NCBI RefSeq assembly: GCF_037975245.1
Contig: NC_092572.1
Location: 5,169,501 to 5,233,500, forward strand
Length of the DNA stretch: 64,000 nt
Reading direction: 5' to 3'
From: Apostichopus japonicus
Lineage: Eukaryota; Echinodermata; Holothuroidea; Aspidochirotida; Stichopodidae
Shown here: in pieces, positions 11,751-23,016 of the stretch
Layout of the letters: every line of letters begins with the position of its first letter
How positions within the stretch are numbered: the first letter of the stretch is position 1
Notes under the pieces: generated by a model
What the model was told of the DNA's origin: nothing
The model's database searches: none
The model's input: the letters and a program-made list of their open reading frames with translations, nothing else
Position numbers and translations under genes: made by a program

Positions 11751-12320
11751 TAACAGACATTTAGTCTTGTAATATCTTTTAAAATAAGATGTACATGTTG
11801 TCACGAACGACTTTATTCATTGTACGTGTATTCAGTATATGCTGGTCAGGGTGATAAGTAGGTCACTCGTCGTGACTGACAACTTGTGCGTTTTTTCTGG
11901 AAGCGTCGAGAAATGATGGCGCTATTCGGTATTAACGAGTGCAAATTTCCAGAACATACGGGAAGTGTTTTTTTAGTAGGTGACCGGATATCGTCGACCA
12001 ATGAACGATGCACTATCAGTCGTATCTTCGAGACATGGATGATTCTCGATGTTTTTCCGTCAGGATTCCTGGAAAAGAACTTTCGGGAGATTAAACCCGG
12101 CTATATATAAGAAGAGATATTTTCGGTGATGAGGAGTTTAGTTTTCCGATCTATTGTGAAAAGAAATTCATTTGAGATAAAAGATTAATCGAGGGGACGG
12201 ACAGAGGAACCGGTGGACTGTTTGTTTATTAGATTGGTGCGTCGTTTAACCGGGACAGGCGTGACTTCGGCAGAGTTTTTCGGAGTTCACCCAGGAGGAA
12301 GCCATCCTTGGGATACAAAC

Positions 12321-13017
12321 TGGAGCACGGAGCAAAGAAACAGTCTAACTGGTAAATTCCGCTTTTTGTATAATTATGTTTATTCAATCTGTATCAAAGA
12401 AAATAAAGAAAAATAATCAAGAAAATCATTTAAGAAGAGCGCCAACACTTTGAAAACTTGCCCAGCCGTAAATGTATCATTGCGCTTGTACCACTACCTA
12501 TACACTAAGCCTAGCTTCACACAATCCAGCTAACTCTAAATCCAGGAAAAATGACTTATCTAACCTTCATAGGGCTCGCCAAACCATAGAATAATGATTA
12601 AAAACAATACACAAACATACACGCACGACCCCCGGTCGGAACAGTAAAAGTAAACACCTGCCCACCCCCATAAATACGGCAAAGTTGTCGAGTATACTCA
12701 AAAATAATCAGTAAGTAGCCTATACACTGCTTACGATTAGGCCCGCAAAACATAAACCTTCAACTAAAGACACTGTAGAACTTAAGAAATTATACATGAA
12801 CATTATATAAGAATACCTACTTCTTTGGCGGAATCACCGGTATTTCTCACAAAACTTGAACACTTGTATTCAACGTAAAAACATATAAAATGATCACAAA
12901 CTGGTTAGCAGAATATGATATCGAACAGGTTAGCTTTACGGTATGACTATACTTCTCGTTTTCCAGGAAAAACGCGACAGAGCGCTCCCTTGGAACGCCG
13001 ATTGATACAACGAAACA
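12321..13017 (-). repeat. BEL/Pao 3' LTR
   Basis: Minus-strand TG...CA LTR starting TGTTTCG at 13017 and ending GCTCCA at 12321. AATAAA occurs in sense (GATTGAATAAAC, near 12373-12384). Confidence 0.95.
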
Positions 13018-13030
13018 CCCTCCCCCCGCC
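13018..13030 (-). other. Polypurine tract of the BEL/Pao element
   Basis: In sense orientation GGCGGGGGGAGGG directly abuts the 3' LTR. It is the expected plus-strand priming site and confirms the LTR border. Confidence 0.85.
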
Positions 13031-13049
13031 AATGAGAGCGGTGATCTCA

Positions 13050-16000
13050 TTACAACTCATTATCAAAACCCTCTGCTGGATAAATAATTACTATATTAGT
13101 TATTGGTCTTGAATACACTCCCTTTGCAGTTTTCACTTTTACATTTCTGATTTTGTTGTCTGAGCCTGGGTACACATGAATAACTCTGCCTAGAGTCCAG
13201 TTACCGCGGACAGTATTTGGATCAGATAACATGACTATATCATCAACCCGAACGTTTCGTCTCTCGACGTTCCATTTCTTGCGAGGAACCAGCAGTGGAA
13301 ATACGTCACGATTCCAACATTTCCAGAACGCATCAACGATTCTTTGTACAAATTCCACTCTATGCTTCGGGTTCTTGGTTTCTCTGAAAGGACCTTGTGG
13401 AACTGTGGTTGACGCTCGTCCCAATAACATATCGTTAGGACAAAGATATGATCCGTCGTCAGGGTCATTAGGCAATCTTCCAATTGGACGCTGATTAACC
13501 AAATTGGAAACTTCCACCAAACAGGTGTAGAGCTCAAAAGGTGTTAAAGTTTGACCACCGATAGCTTTCTTTAATGCAAACTTACAACTTTTGACAAGCG
13601 ATTCAGCGCAGCCGTTCTGATGGGGTGCTAATGGCGTAGTGAATTTCCATTCCACTCCTTTGTCAGCACAAAATTCTTGAAGTTGTTTTTGATCATATCC
13701 TTTGATCATTTCCTGCAGTTCTTTCTGTGCCCCAACAAACTGTTTTCCATTGTCACTTGTAATAACTTTCGGGCATCCTCGAAATGCCAAGAATCTTCTG
13801 AGAACTTGGATGAACTCCATGGTTGAAGCGTCGGTTGCAAGATCTAGGTGTACTGCTCTTGTGTTCAGGCAAGTGAATATTACTCCATAATGCTTGCTAG
13901 TTTTGTTGCGACCAACTTTAACGCTGAATGGTCCAAAATAGTCACAAGCTGTATAGTAGAATGGGGGAGTCTCGGGCATCAAGCGGTATTTTGGCAAATC
14001 AGCCATAAACTGTGACTCAGTTTTATGCTCCATCTTCTTACATAGCACGCACCTATGTTTCACTGTTTTCGCAAGCTTGTGCACTCCTATTATCCAATAT
14101 TTTCTCCGTACTTTGGCAGCGGTAGTTGCCACGCCATCATGACCAATTTCATGAGTTTGCCTTGTAATTAGCATTGATATTGGATGTTGTCGTGGTAGAA
14201 GTATGGGATGACGGCAATCGTAAGAAACCAGTCTCTTCTCAACTCGCCCACCAACATGGATGATTCCTTTCTCTTCAAATGGACTGAGTGTTTTGTATTC
14301 TCCCTTTTTAATCTGGTCATGTAAGGGTTTCTGAGCTTCTTGAACCCAATACATTTCTGCCCTTTCTAACTCTGAAGGGGTGAGTGTTACAGTCTCAGGT
14401 CGGCTAGCATTATCATCCTTGTGGCATCTAAGTTTTAGGTGGCTGAGAAATCTTTGTACATAAGCGGTTACCCTGATCAACTTTCTCCAGCTTGAAAACC
14501 TTTTGCAATCAATGACATCTGACTTTGATGTCACCGTGGCAATCTGAAAAATTTTGCGTTTTTCATCAACTCCTGTTTGAGTTTGAACTTCTTGGTGTGG
14601 CCATTCTGTCTGTGGTTGGCATAAGAATGAAGGTCCTGTTATCCATCTATCAGATAACTTCTCTACAGGAACACCTCGAGAGATATCATCTGCCGGATTT
14701 ATGTCTCCCGGCACGTGCTTCCATTGTGTAGGATCTGATCTACTTTGTATCTCTCCGATTCGAGCAGAAACAAAAGGTTTGAATGTCCTTGCCTCGCTGT
14801 GAATCCATCCTAGGACAATCATACTGTCGGTCATGTAGACAGTTTCACTGATCTCTAAGGTGGTTTCTTCCTTGAAAGTTGAACTCAGTCGAGCTGCCAT
14901 AACTGCTGCTTGCAGCTCAAGTCTTGGAACAGTGAGTTTCTTTAACGGAGCCACTCTTGATTTGGCTGTTATGAAACGTGTCTCATACTTGTCGTTGTCC
15001 ACTTCCCATCGAATGTAAACGCATACACCGAAGGCCATTTCAGATGCATCACAAAATATGCATATCATAGGCTGTCCCATTACATTTGGTGGTGTAAGAC
15101 ATCTTGGAAAAGATGTGTAGTTCAAAGCTTCCATTTCCTTGAACAATTTAACCCATTCCTTTTGCTCAGTAGGTGGGACTTCTTCATCCCAATCTAGGCC
15201 CAACCGCCACAAAGTTTGCATACCTATTTTTGCTCGCACCAGAAATGCAGCGGCAAAGCCAATTGGATCGAAAATTCTTGCAATCTGACTCAGAATTTGT
15301 CTCTTGGTAAGTTTGATCTCTCCTTCTTCAGAACCATTTAAAGCATGAATTGGTTTTACTTTGTAGGAAAACTCATCTTTCTCTTGATTCCAGGCAATAC
15401 CTAGAATCTTTTCCTCTGTTAAGGTTTCCAAATGGCTCAAATCTTTAGGACTCTGGGAAACTTCTGATGCCTCCAGAGGCATATTAGATGACCAGCCTTT
15501 AACTTTAAATCCACCTTCTGATAATACTGTATCTATATCTTTGGTTAATTTCTGTGCCTCTTCCACGTCCTGAACAGATGTGCACATGTCATCCATGTAG
15601 GTATCTCGATCTATCACCTCAGCTGCTCGTGGAAAATTCTCCCTACATTCTTCGGCCGTTCTTTTCAAAGCAATTTGTGCCATCGCAGGTGCTGGTTTGT
15701 CTCCAAATGTGAGGACAGTTTTGACATGCACCTCAGGATCTTGATCTCCCTTCATGTCCCTCCACAAATATCGGTGGACATGTTGATCTACTTCTGGTAT
15801 CAAGACACGATGGTACATCTTGGAGATGTCCCCACATACCGCAACTGGATGTTCCCTGAAGCGAAGCAGAACTCCGAATAAGTCGTTCAGTAGGTCTGGT
15901 CCCTTTGCCCAATAGCTGTTTAAACAGTGCCCTTGAAATGACGCCGAGGCATTGAAAACAATTCGCACTGGAGTACTTTTCTTTTCTGGTCTGACAATGG

Positions 16001-18179
16001 CGTGATGAGATATGTAGTGGATTGGGCCATCATAATTTTGGGTCTCATCCTTTGCCAACTTCTTTGCAAAGCCCATTTCTAACATTTCTTCCATCTGTTG
16101 TTGATAGGCTGCAGCATACACTGGACTTTTGGCAAGCTTCTTTTCGGTAGCGTATAACAACTTTTCGGCATGACATCGGTTATCGGGAAGCAAACTTGGA
16201 TTTTTTATCCATGGGTAGGGCACCAACCACTGTTTGCCTACCTTTTCACATGAGTTCCATATGGCTTGGTACTCCTCTCTTTCTACTTTGGACATCTTTC
16301 CTGGCTTACACTGGCAGTCTGCTTGAATGCCCATGGACTCTGTGCTCCAAAACTCAGACAGATCGATTGGAGCAGCCATTTTTACATGCAAAACTCGATT
16401 TACTCCTTGCTGACGAGAGCTCCCTCTTCCGAAAACTAACCAACCCAAGGGCGACTTTCTGGCTACATAGTTGTAGCCACTTCCCACTTGTCTGGTGTCT
16501 CCTGTATGCATTTTTGGGTGGTCTATCCCGATTAGCAGATCAACAGAACCTGCGTTTGGTCTATGCAGCTTAGAAACTTCTAGTCTAAGGGCCTTGGCTA
16601 TTTCAGTCAATGATACCTCTTTAATATCACTGATGTACGGTAACCCAACAGCTTGAACTATATGAGTGCGGTTACTATCCAGTGATGCTATTGGAAACTT
16701 GTAAATCTTGGTTTGCAGCTCCTCTATCTCTCCACCCACCTTAGTTATCTCAATGGTGGTGTTCTTTCCCTGCAGTTTGAGTTCAATGGCAAAGGCTTCT
16801 CTTATCAGGGTGACTTCTGCCCCTGTGTCCAACAGCACATTTCCTACCCGTTTTTCATTCTGGCGTCCAAAAAACTCTGCTTTGATGACTGGTAGTAATG
16901 CATCTTTGCTGCTGACCAGTGCCACACCTACACTGTTTGTTTCTGGTTCACTGTGCAGTAATGGGTGGTGGTAGTACTGACACGGTTGCCCTTTATACTT
17001 TTCTGTGCACAGTCGTCGCCTTCTACAGTTTGACATCCTATGGTTACGTCCTGCCTGTTTCAAGCAGCTGTAGCACGCATGGTTTTCCTTTACCAACTTG
17101 AACCTTTCTGAAGGCTGTTTTGAAAGCAGGTCTTTGCACTGGTCCGTCCAATGGTCCTGACACTTACATACCCAACACTTATATGTGCCCTGGATTTCTG
17201 ATTGGGACAACTGGTTTACTGATATTTTATACTTGGTGTCACTTCTCACTGGTGCAGATGATCTCATTCGTGCCTTTAATTCTGTCTCCATCCATGTCAG
17301 AAGAGACTCGAGTGAAGCTGGTGTCTCACCCTCTGTCCGGAACCACATTCTTCGGTCCTCGGGGCTCATCTTCCGTTCTATCATAGCCAGCATATGGCTG
17401 TTATTCATATCGCTGGTCCTTCCAACCTCATTTAAGGTGTTGAAACTTCTTTGTACGAGGTTGACAAATTCACAAAACCTCTCATCTTCTCCAAGTTTCA
17501 AGGGCCGAAACTTAGAAAGATCATCAATAATGGCATCTGCCACCATACGAGGGTCACCATACAGGAGATCTAATTGGTCCCATGCTGCTTTGTAGTTATG
17601 CCCAATGCCTTTAATATACTGTAGAGGCTTACCTGTGAGACATGACCGTAGAATCATCAAAGCATCTCTATCACCATATCGATCATGCACGATGTGTTCA
17701 AAGTCGGCCTTGAATATGTTGTATTCTCTTATGTCACCATGGAACTTGGGCATTTTGGGCTTTTCCATCTGAAATGTGGTGGATACCGAGGGCGCTATTG
17801 GTGGATATGACTCTCCTGGTGTTACGCCCGGGTTGTCTGGTCTATCAATCTGTGTTTCCACATTTCTTTCTGGGATTGGAGGAGGTCTGTCAACCTGTGA
17901 ATCTTTCTGTAGGATCTGTAATTTGAGGAAAGTATTCTGACATTCTTCCATCCATTTCTCTTCATTCTGGAATTCTTCCTCATTTTCGACTTTTTCTGCA
18001 TACTCTTCATGTTTAGTCTGGAGCACCTTATATGCACTTCGCACTTCGCAAAATGCTTCATCTATTTCGGATCTGGATCGGTTTCCTTCTATTAGATAGG
18101 TCAAGGCATTACCCAGTCTTGTGAACTTGGCTTTTGCCCCCCTTCGTTGGTTCTTCAAATGTTTAGTATCTTCTGACAT
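13050..18179 (-). CDS. BEL/Pao gag-pol polyprotein, 1709 codons, uninterrupted
   Basis: A single frame from the ATG at 18179, 51 nt inside the 5' LTR. N-terminal coiled-coil-like charged region, then a DUF1759-type gag segment (about residues 140-300, with KMPKFHGDIREYNIFK). The zinc knuckle CWVCKCQDHWTDQC is CX2CX4HX4C (about 330), followed by a second Cys/His cluster. Aspartic protease motif DTGAEVTLI lies near 450. RT has the YMDD box (about 860) and the LTV-P-RLELQAA region typical of BEL. RNase H has CDASEMAFG (about 1043). Integrase has an HHCC region (HEIGHDG...CVLCKK, about 1340) and a DDE core: D in TACDYFG, D in TSDNGKQF, E in NGCAESLV, with 49 residues between the second D and the E. 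A C-terminal DUF5641-like segment (VRGNWTLGRV) ends the protein. No stops or frameshifts, so it could be active. Confidence 0.97.
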   Translation of the reverse strand: MSEDTKHLKNQRRGAKAKFTRLGNALTYLIEGNRSRSEIDEAFCEVRSAYKVLQTKHEEYAEKVENEEEFQNEEKWMEECQNTFLKLQILQKDSQVDRPPPIPERNVETQIDRPDNPGVTPGESYPPIAPSVSTTFQMEKPKMPKFHGDIREYNIFKADFEHIVHDRYGDRDALMILRSCLTGKPLQYIKGIGHNYKAAWDQLDLLYGDPRMVADAIIDDLSKFRPLKLGEDERFCEFVNLVQRSFNTLNEVGRTSDMNNSHMLAMIERKMSPEDRRMWFRTEGETPASLESLLTWMETELKARMRSSAPVRSDTKYKISVNQLSQSEIQGTYKCWVCKCQDHWTDQCKDLLSKQPSERFKLVKENHACYSCLKQAGRNHRMSNCRRRRLCTEKYKGQPCQYYHHPLLHSEPETNSVGVALVSSKDALLPVIKAEFFGRQNEKRVGNVLLDTGAEVTLIREAFAIELKLQGKNTTIEITKVGGEIEELQTKIYKFPIASLDSNRTHIVQAVGLPYISDIKEVSLTEIAKALRLEVSKLHRPNAGSVDLLIGIDHPKMHTGDTRQVGSGYNYVARKSPLGWLVFGRGSSRQQGVNRVLHVKMAAPIDLSEFWSTESMGIQADCQCKPGKMSKVEREEYQAIWNSCEKVGKQWLVPYPWIKNPSLLPDNRCHAEKLLYATEKKLAKSPVYAAAYQQQMEEMLEMGFAKKLAKDETQNYDGPIHYISHHAIVRPEKKSTPVRIVFNASASFQGHCLNSYWAKGPDLLNDLFGVLLRFREHPVAVCGDISKMYHRVLIPEVDQHVHRYLWRDMKGDQDPEVHVKTVLTFGDKPAPAMAQIALKRTAEECRENFPRAAEVIDRDTYMDDMCTSVQDVEEAQKLTKDIDTVLSEGGFKVKGWSSNMPLEASEVSQSPKDLSHLETLTEEKILGIAWNQEKDEFSYKVKPIHALNGSEEGEIKLTKRQILSQIARIFDPIGFAAAFLVRAKIGMQTLWRLGLDWDEEVPPTEQKEWVKLFKEMEALNYTSFPRCLTPPNVMGQPMICIFCDASEMAFGVCVYIRWEVDNDKYETRFITAKSRVAPLKKLTVPRLELQAAVMAARLSSTFKEETTLEISETVYMTDSMIVLGWIHSEARTFKPFVSARIGEIQSRSDPTQWKHVPGDINPADDISRGVPVEKLSDRWITGPSFLCQPQTEWPHQEVQTQTGVDEKRKIFQIATVTSKSDVIDCKRFSSWRKLIRVTAYVQRFLSHLKLRCHKDDNASRPETVTLTPSELERAEMYWVQEAQKPLHDQIKKGEYKTLSPFEEKGIIHVGGRVEKRLVSYDCRHPILLPRQHPISMLITRQTHEIGHDGVATTAAKVRRKYWIIGVHKLAKTVKHRCVLCKKMEHKTESQFMADLPKYRLMPETPPFYYTACDYFGPFSVKVGRNKTSKHYGVIFTCLNTRAVHLDLATDASTMEFIQVLRRFLAFRGCPKVITSDNGKQFVGAQKELQEMIKGYDQKQLQEFCADKGVEWKFTTPLAPHQNGCAESLVKSCKFALKKAIGGQTLTPFELYTCLVEVSNLVNQRPIGRLPNDPDDGSYLCPNDMLLGRASTTVPQGPFRETKNPKHRVEFVQRIVDAFWKCWNRDVFPLLVPRKKWNVERRNVRVDDIVMLSDPNTVRGNWTLGRVIHVYPGSDNKIRNVKVKTAKGVYSRPITNIVIIYPAEGFDNEL

Positions 18180-18230
18180 GACTGTTCTTGAATCTCCGAG
18201 TCCCTGGACAGCTTTAGAAATTGAATATTA

Positions 18231-18927
18231 TGGAGCACGGAGCAAAGAAACAGTCTAACTGGTAAATTCCGCTTTTTGTATAATTATGTTTATTCAATCT
18301 GTATCAAAGAAAATAAAGAAAAATAATCAAGAAAATCATTTAAGAAGAGCGCCAACACTTTGAAAACTTGCCCAGCCGTAAATGTATCATTGCGCTTGTA
18401 CCACTACCTATACACTAAGCCTAGCTTCACACAATCCAGCTAACTCTAAATCCAGGAAAAATGACTTATCTAACCTTCATAGGGCTCGCCAAACCATAGA
18501 ATAATGATTAAAAACAATACACAAACATACACGCACGACCCCCGGTCGGAACAGTAAAAGTAAACACCTGGCCACCCCCATAAATACGGCAAAGTTGTCG
18601 AGTATACTCAAAAATAATCAGTAAGTAGCCTATACACTGCTTACGATTAGGCCCGCAAAACATAAACCTTCAACTAAAGACACTGTAGAACTTAAGAAAT
18701 TATACATGAACATTATATAAGAATACCTACTTCTTTGGCGGAATCACCGGTATTTCTCACAAAACTTGAACACTTGTATTCAACGTAAAAACATATAAAA
18801 TGATCACAAACTGGTTAGCAGAATATGATATCGAACAGGTTAGCTTTACGGTATGACTATACTTCTCGTTTTCCAGGAAAAACGCGACAGAGCGCTCCCT
18901 TGGAACGCCGATTGATACAACGAAACA
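18231..18927 (-). repeat. BEL/Pao 5' LTR
   Basis: Carries the minus-strand promoter; a TTATATAA box near 18712-18719 is the only TATA-like candidate I see. The 51-nt leader between this LTR and the ATG (18180-18230) contains no TGG that would pair with a tRNA CCA end, so a standard primer site is not visible. Confidence 0.95.
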
Positions 18928-19567
18928 CAAACGTTGAGTCGAATTGGACCAGCGGGGAACGGTTTTGCTCCTGACCAAGTCACGGGATACCAGCCTACGA
19001 GGGAGAATCCCGACATCGTTGCTGGTGACGCAAGGAGGTCAGAACAGCTACGAAAGGAACCGAGAGCCGGCACGCGCCGCGTAAGATAAGTTAAGTAATC
19101 TTTTAAAACTTTAACGGCCGTATAATATTGTAAAATCTGTCTGTAATATTCCAAATTTCTAGTACCAATAATCCTTGTACAAATCAGTAGAGATCGTATC
19201 ATTGTAAATGTATCGATTTTGTTAACTTTCAGAAACCTCTCAGTAGTCTTTTGGTCCTTTGAGTTTACTTCCCTGAATCTATCTAAAATTTTATTTTTAT
19301 CGGCTTTGAAGGCCAAAGGAAAAACCCGGGGTCGCAACAGAGGGGGCGCTAGAAGGTGCCATTTTGTTTTACCCCACGGAAGTTGTGACACATGTACACT
19401 GGTGATTTTAGAGGGAGCTGTTCAAGATTTTACACTTTGTTTTTGCTATGTTGTAATCATTGGAGGATTTGCTATGAAATAGAACAGAAAATGACAGGAA
19501 TTAAACATGTTTGTCTTTTTGTAATAACTTCAGTGTATGGTTGTCAGACAGGTGGTGAATAGCAGGG

Positions 19568-19795
19568 GATGGAGAAGGGGTACTGGGGAGGGGAGTACTG
19601 GTGGGTGGAGAAAGGGTACTGGGGTGGGGAAAGGGTATTGGGGAAGGGGTACTGGGGTGGAGAGGGGGTACTGGGATGGAGAAGGGGTACTGTGGATGGA
19701 GAAAAAGTTCTGGGGTGGGGAAGGGGTACTGGGGGTGGAGAAGGGGTACTGTGGGTGGAGAAGGGTACTAGGAGTGGAGAAGGGGTTCTGTGGTG
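19568..19795. repeat. Purine-rich minisatellite, unit about 16-20 bp
   Basis: About 14 imperfect copies of GGAGAAGGGGTACTGGGGT. One strand is almost pure purine with periodic TACTG. The open frames on both strands are translations of the repeat. Confidence 0.9.
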
Positions 19796-20111
19796 AAGGC
19801 CATTGAACATTGTATATCTAATGATTCAAGTCCCTGCTAATGCAGAAACTAATTGTTTTTGTTGAAGGTCAAAGTTGCATGTTTACTTGTTTCATAATCA
19901 TACCTAGTATGAGTATTTGTACTAATGTTTAGATCTACCTTAGTATTTGATGTAAGTCTAACAACCCATCAAGGTGATGAACGTAATGTCAAACCTTGAA
20001 AATATTTTATCCAAGGTTTACCATCTTTATAGTGGTTGGCAAAGAACACAAAGCTTGATTGTGTTCTGCAACATCCCCCACCCCAAGCACTGGGGGGGGG
20101 GGGTATATAAG

Positions 20112-20265
20112 CAGGTATGAGCTTTTCCGCGAATTCGCGGAATATCCGTGATTTCTTTTCTACCTCGCGAGGCATAAACTATTATCCTAACATACTGTAG
20201 CATATGCAAACTGGAGCCTATACCGCAACTTTTGCAAAATTCCGTGTTTTTCAGGCTCATTCCTG
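20112..20265 (-). mobile_element. CAGG-MITE copy 1 (154 bp)
   Basis: Ends CAGGTATGAGC and GCTCATTCCTG, flanked by the perfect 6-bp duplication TATAAG (20106-20111 and 20266-20271). It contains the 18-bp palindrome TTCCGCGAATTCGCGGAA (20125-20142). Same family as 38615-38777, 41100-41263 and 44563-44726, in the opposite orientation. Confidence 0.9.
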
Positions 20266-20439
20266 TATAAGGGGTAGTGGATGACATGGCCTTGAATAAT
20301 TTGCACCATTGAAATTTGTATTTGACTTCTTACCCCCATGCCTCCTCCCAATCTCAAACCTGTTTTGGGACTCCCTGGCAAAGGTTTGTTTATTATGCTC
20401 AATCAATACATTGACTGACAACATTATCCAAAGAGAAGA

Positions 20440-23016
20440 TCATTTTAAGTAAAAAAAAAAGAAAAACAAAAAGTTTCTGCAGGGACAAACAAAAAAACGT
20501 TCTTTAATTAATCCACTTTTACATCAGCTGCATTCAAACATTCAAAATAAATTCCTCATAAAACTCCTAGAAATGGACCTTCATGGAAATAAGTTTACAG
20601 GAATACTTGTGCAATATTGAAAGTAGCATGGCACTTGGATAATTAAAGGCAACATTTGTAATATGGCAGGCCAAAAATGCAACAATAGGAGACAACAAAA
20701 AAAGATAGAAAAATGAGCTGTCCTCAAAATAAGACACAAACATGGCTTCCAAACCTACTATCTCTAGATAAAAAGAATATTTCAGTTCTTCAAATATTTA
20801 AATGAAGTTGTTACAACTACTAGACAAAAATACATTGAAATATACTAAGAAATAACCAAAACTAAAACAAGGCCCTAAAAATAAGATCACCTCTTAACAC
20901 GAGCCTAATGATGACATTTGTCTCAGTTTCAACGCTGTTAAATAACATTCTAAATGTGAAAAAGAGCCCCCAAAAAAGGAAAAAGTTAAAGCTATTTGAG
21001 TTTCATGGTACATTTGTTACAAGATGATGATAACCCTGGATATCTCCCAAATGGAACAAGATTGCTTAAAAAAATAATAATAAAAAAAATGTTTCTTTGC
21101 TGTTTAGGGGATGTCTCCGTCATCCAAGCCAAAGGAGTTTGCTTTCTGTCTCCTGTTAATATTACTACAAAATAACCTCCAAATAATCATCAAGCTATCC
21201 AGCAATTTCCAACAAAACTGGAAAATTTAAAAGAAAGTTTTGCAACTGTTTTCTTCAGTTCATTAATCAACACGAAACTTGTCTACTTAAGATAATTCAC
21301 TAAACTGGGATTGGATTCTAGCGTGCGATAACTTTCCACAAAAAAAATTCAAATCTTGCTGCTGTAAAATGGAAGAAAAATAAAAAAAATATTCAGATAG
21401 CATAACCAAACAGAATCTCTTACATATTCAACCAATGCCATAGGAATACAACTTATGAGTTCTATTATTCAACTATAAATTGTCGTAAAATGCATTTACT
21501 TCAACGGTATTCCTCTTATGCTTTTATAACATAACAAAGTGATGTAATTGGACAGGAGGAGACAAATTTAAGATACAAAACAAATATAAGCAAAAATATG
21601 GTCAAGAAAAACTTTATCAACCACACAGCAAGGGTAAAAGCTATATTAGACATGAAAGATGAAGTGAAGGACATATTTGATCCACCAAGTTACAATTCTC
21701 CATCCACAATTTTTTTATCTTTGATCCAGTTCAGCCTCACAATTATGAAGATCAAGTAACTATCTTTGATCCACTGACATAATGATCCACCATTGCATGT
21801 CAATATCCTTGAGCAACTGATGTACTCTACGTAATGGATCAATGGTATCAACTTCATTGATCCAACCTACTAAATGCTAAATATCAGTGATCCATCTGTG
21901 TACATGAAATAGCCTTGATCCACTCAGAAATATAAAATAAAGGATCACTAATACCGTCTACCACTAATCCACCCTACTAAATGCTAAATATCAGTGATCC
22001 ATCTGTGTACATGAAATAGCCTTGATCCACTCAGAAATATAAAATAAAGGATCACTAATACCGTCTACCACTAATCCACCCTTCTAAATACTAAATATCA
22101 GTGATCCATCTGTGTAAACATGTAATATCCTTGATCCACTCATAAACATAAAATAACGGATCACTAGAACCCTGTACCACTAATCCACCCTACCAAATAC
22201 TAATTACTAATCACGGTCTTCGTGAAATAAACTGTGCCATCGTGAAGACTGGTGAATGCTACAGCAGCCTATAAAATAAAGGAAGAAAAAAAACATGAAA
22301 CCAATTGTGAAACAAAGTTTTGAAATACCCCCACAATCGATTGTCAGTCGATGGGGGGGGCACATTTTGTTCAGTTGGGGGATTTTTGCATTCTGCTGAT
22401 GAAGAATGGACCACTACTACTGGTGAACCCCCCCCCCCCCCACTAGCAAAACCTTGCATTTAGGACCGCTTCTGTTGACCTAACTTATATAAATATGTAT
22501 AACTTAATATGCCTCAGAATGAACCATTTAACATCAAAAGTTTACTATTTTCCAGGGAGGACACCACAACCCACTATATAGGATATTACTTCTATGACCC
22601 TAGGGCAACACGCCCATTTGCCTCTGGCCATCCCATATAGGTTCAGGCCCCTACCTTAATCAAATAGGGAAAATGTTGAATTTTATTATTATTTACTAGT
22701 ACAACCTTCCCTTTATAAAAACCTATGGTAAAAGTCAAGAAATGCCTCAGAATGCTGGGGGAGGACCTCCTGACCACCCCCCCCCCCCCCGTAATACACT
22801 GAAGTTGGCTTCAGTGACCCCACGGCCGAACCCCTTAGTTTATAAAATACTTCATTTACATCTGGCCCTCCCATAAAGATTCTGGTCACTATCTAAATCT
22901 ATTATCTAAATCAGTCGGGGAAAAGTTGCAGATTTGATAGCATAATAATTTGTCTAGAAACAAATTTTTTACCTGTTTTCCTTTTTGTAATCAACACTGA
23001 CTTCTAGATGGGAGGA
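20440..23016 (-). other. Probable 3' UTR of the MAM/LDLa gene
   Basis: No coding sequence follows the stop at 23017-23019. In sense orientation, possible poly(A) signals are AATAAA near 22683-22690 and ATTAAA near 20503. Which one is used cannot be told, so the UTR could be 0.3 or 2.5 kb long. It includes the 107-bp tandem repeat at 21855-22205 and homopolymer C runs near 22430 and 22780. Confidence 0.4.
21855..22205. repeat. Tandem repeat, 107-bp unit, about 3.3 copies
   Basis: CCTACTAAATGCTAAATATC starts at 21866 and 21973, with variants at 22080 and 22189. Each unit carries several TGATCCA words, which are also scattered through 21680-21850. Confidence 0.85.

Larger units (their letters stand above)
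12321..18927 (-). mobile_element. Full-length young BEL/Pao LTR retrotransposon
   Basis: Two 697-bp LTRs (12321-13017 and 18231-18927) bracket a single gag-pol frame. CAAAC flanks the element on both sides (12316-12320 and 18928-18932), the 5-bp duplication usual for BEL/Pao. By eye the LTRs differ at one position (12661 C versus 18571 G). Domain order is gag-like, zinc knuckles, protease, RT, RNase H, integrase, as in BEL/Pao. No envelope frame is present. The element sits inside an older solo LTR, in opposite orientation to it. Confidence 0.96.
11799..19390 (+). mobile_element. Solo LTR (980 bp), split by the BEL/Pao insertion
   Basis: The left end TGTCACGAAC (11799) and the right end AGTTGTGACA (19390) form TG...CA termini with a 6-bp inverted TGTCAC/GTGACA. 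CATGT lies immediately outside both ends (11794-11798 and 19391-19395), a 5-bp target duplication. Removing the inserted element and one copy of its own duplication leaves 522 + 458 bp. A TATA-like CTATATATAAG near 12100 suggests plus orientation. No internal domain remains, so it is an LTR-LTR recombination product. Gypsy or another 5-bp-TSD LTR superfamily is likely; not resolved. Confidence 0.85.

Noticed and set aside
16196-17595. Plus-strand frames of 125 and 136 codons
   Set aside because: Antisense shadows of the BEL/Pao gag-pol frame.
19219-19482. 87-codon plus frame after the BEL/Pao insertion
   Set aside because: It lies across the border of the solo LTR and shows no domain.
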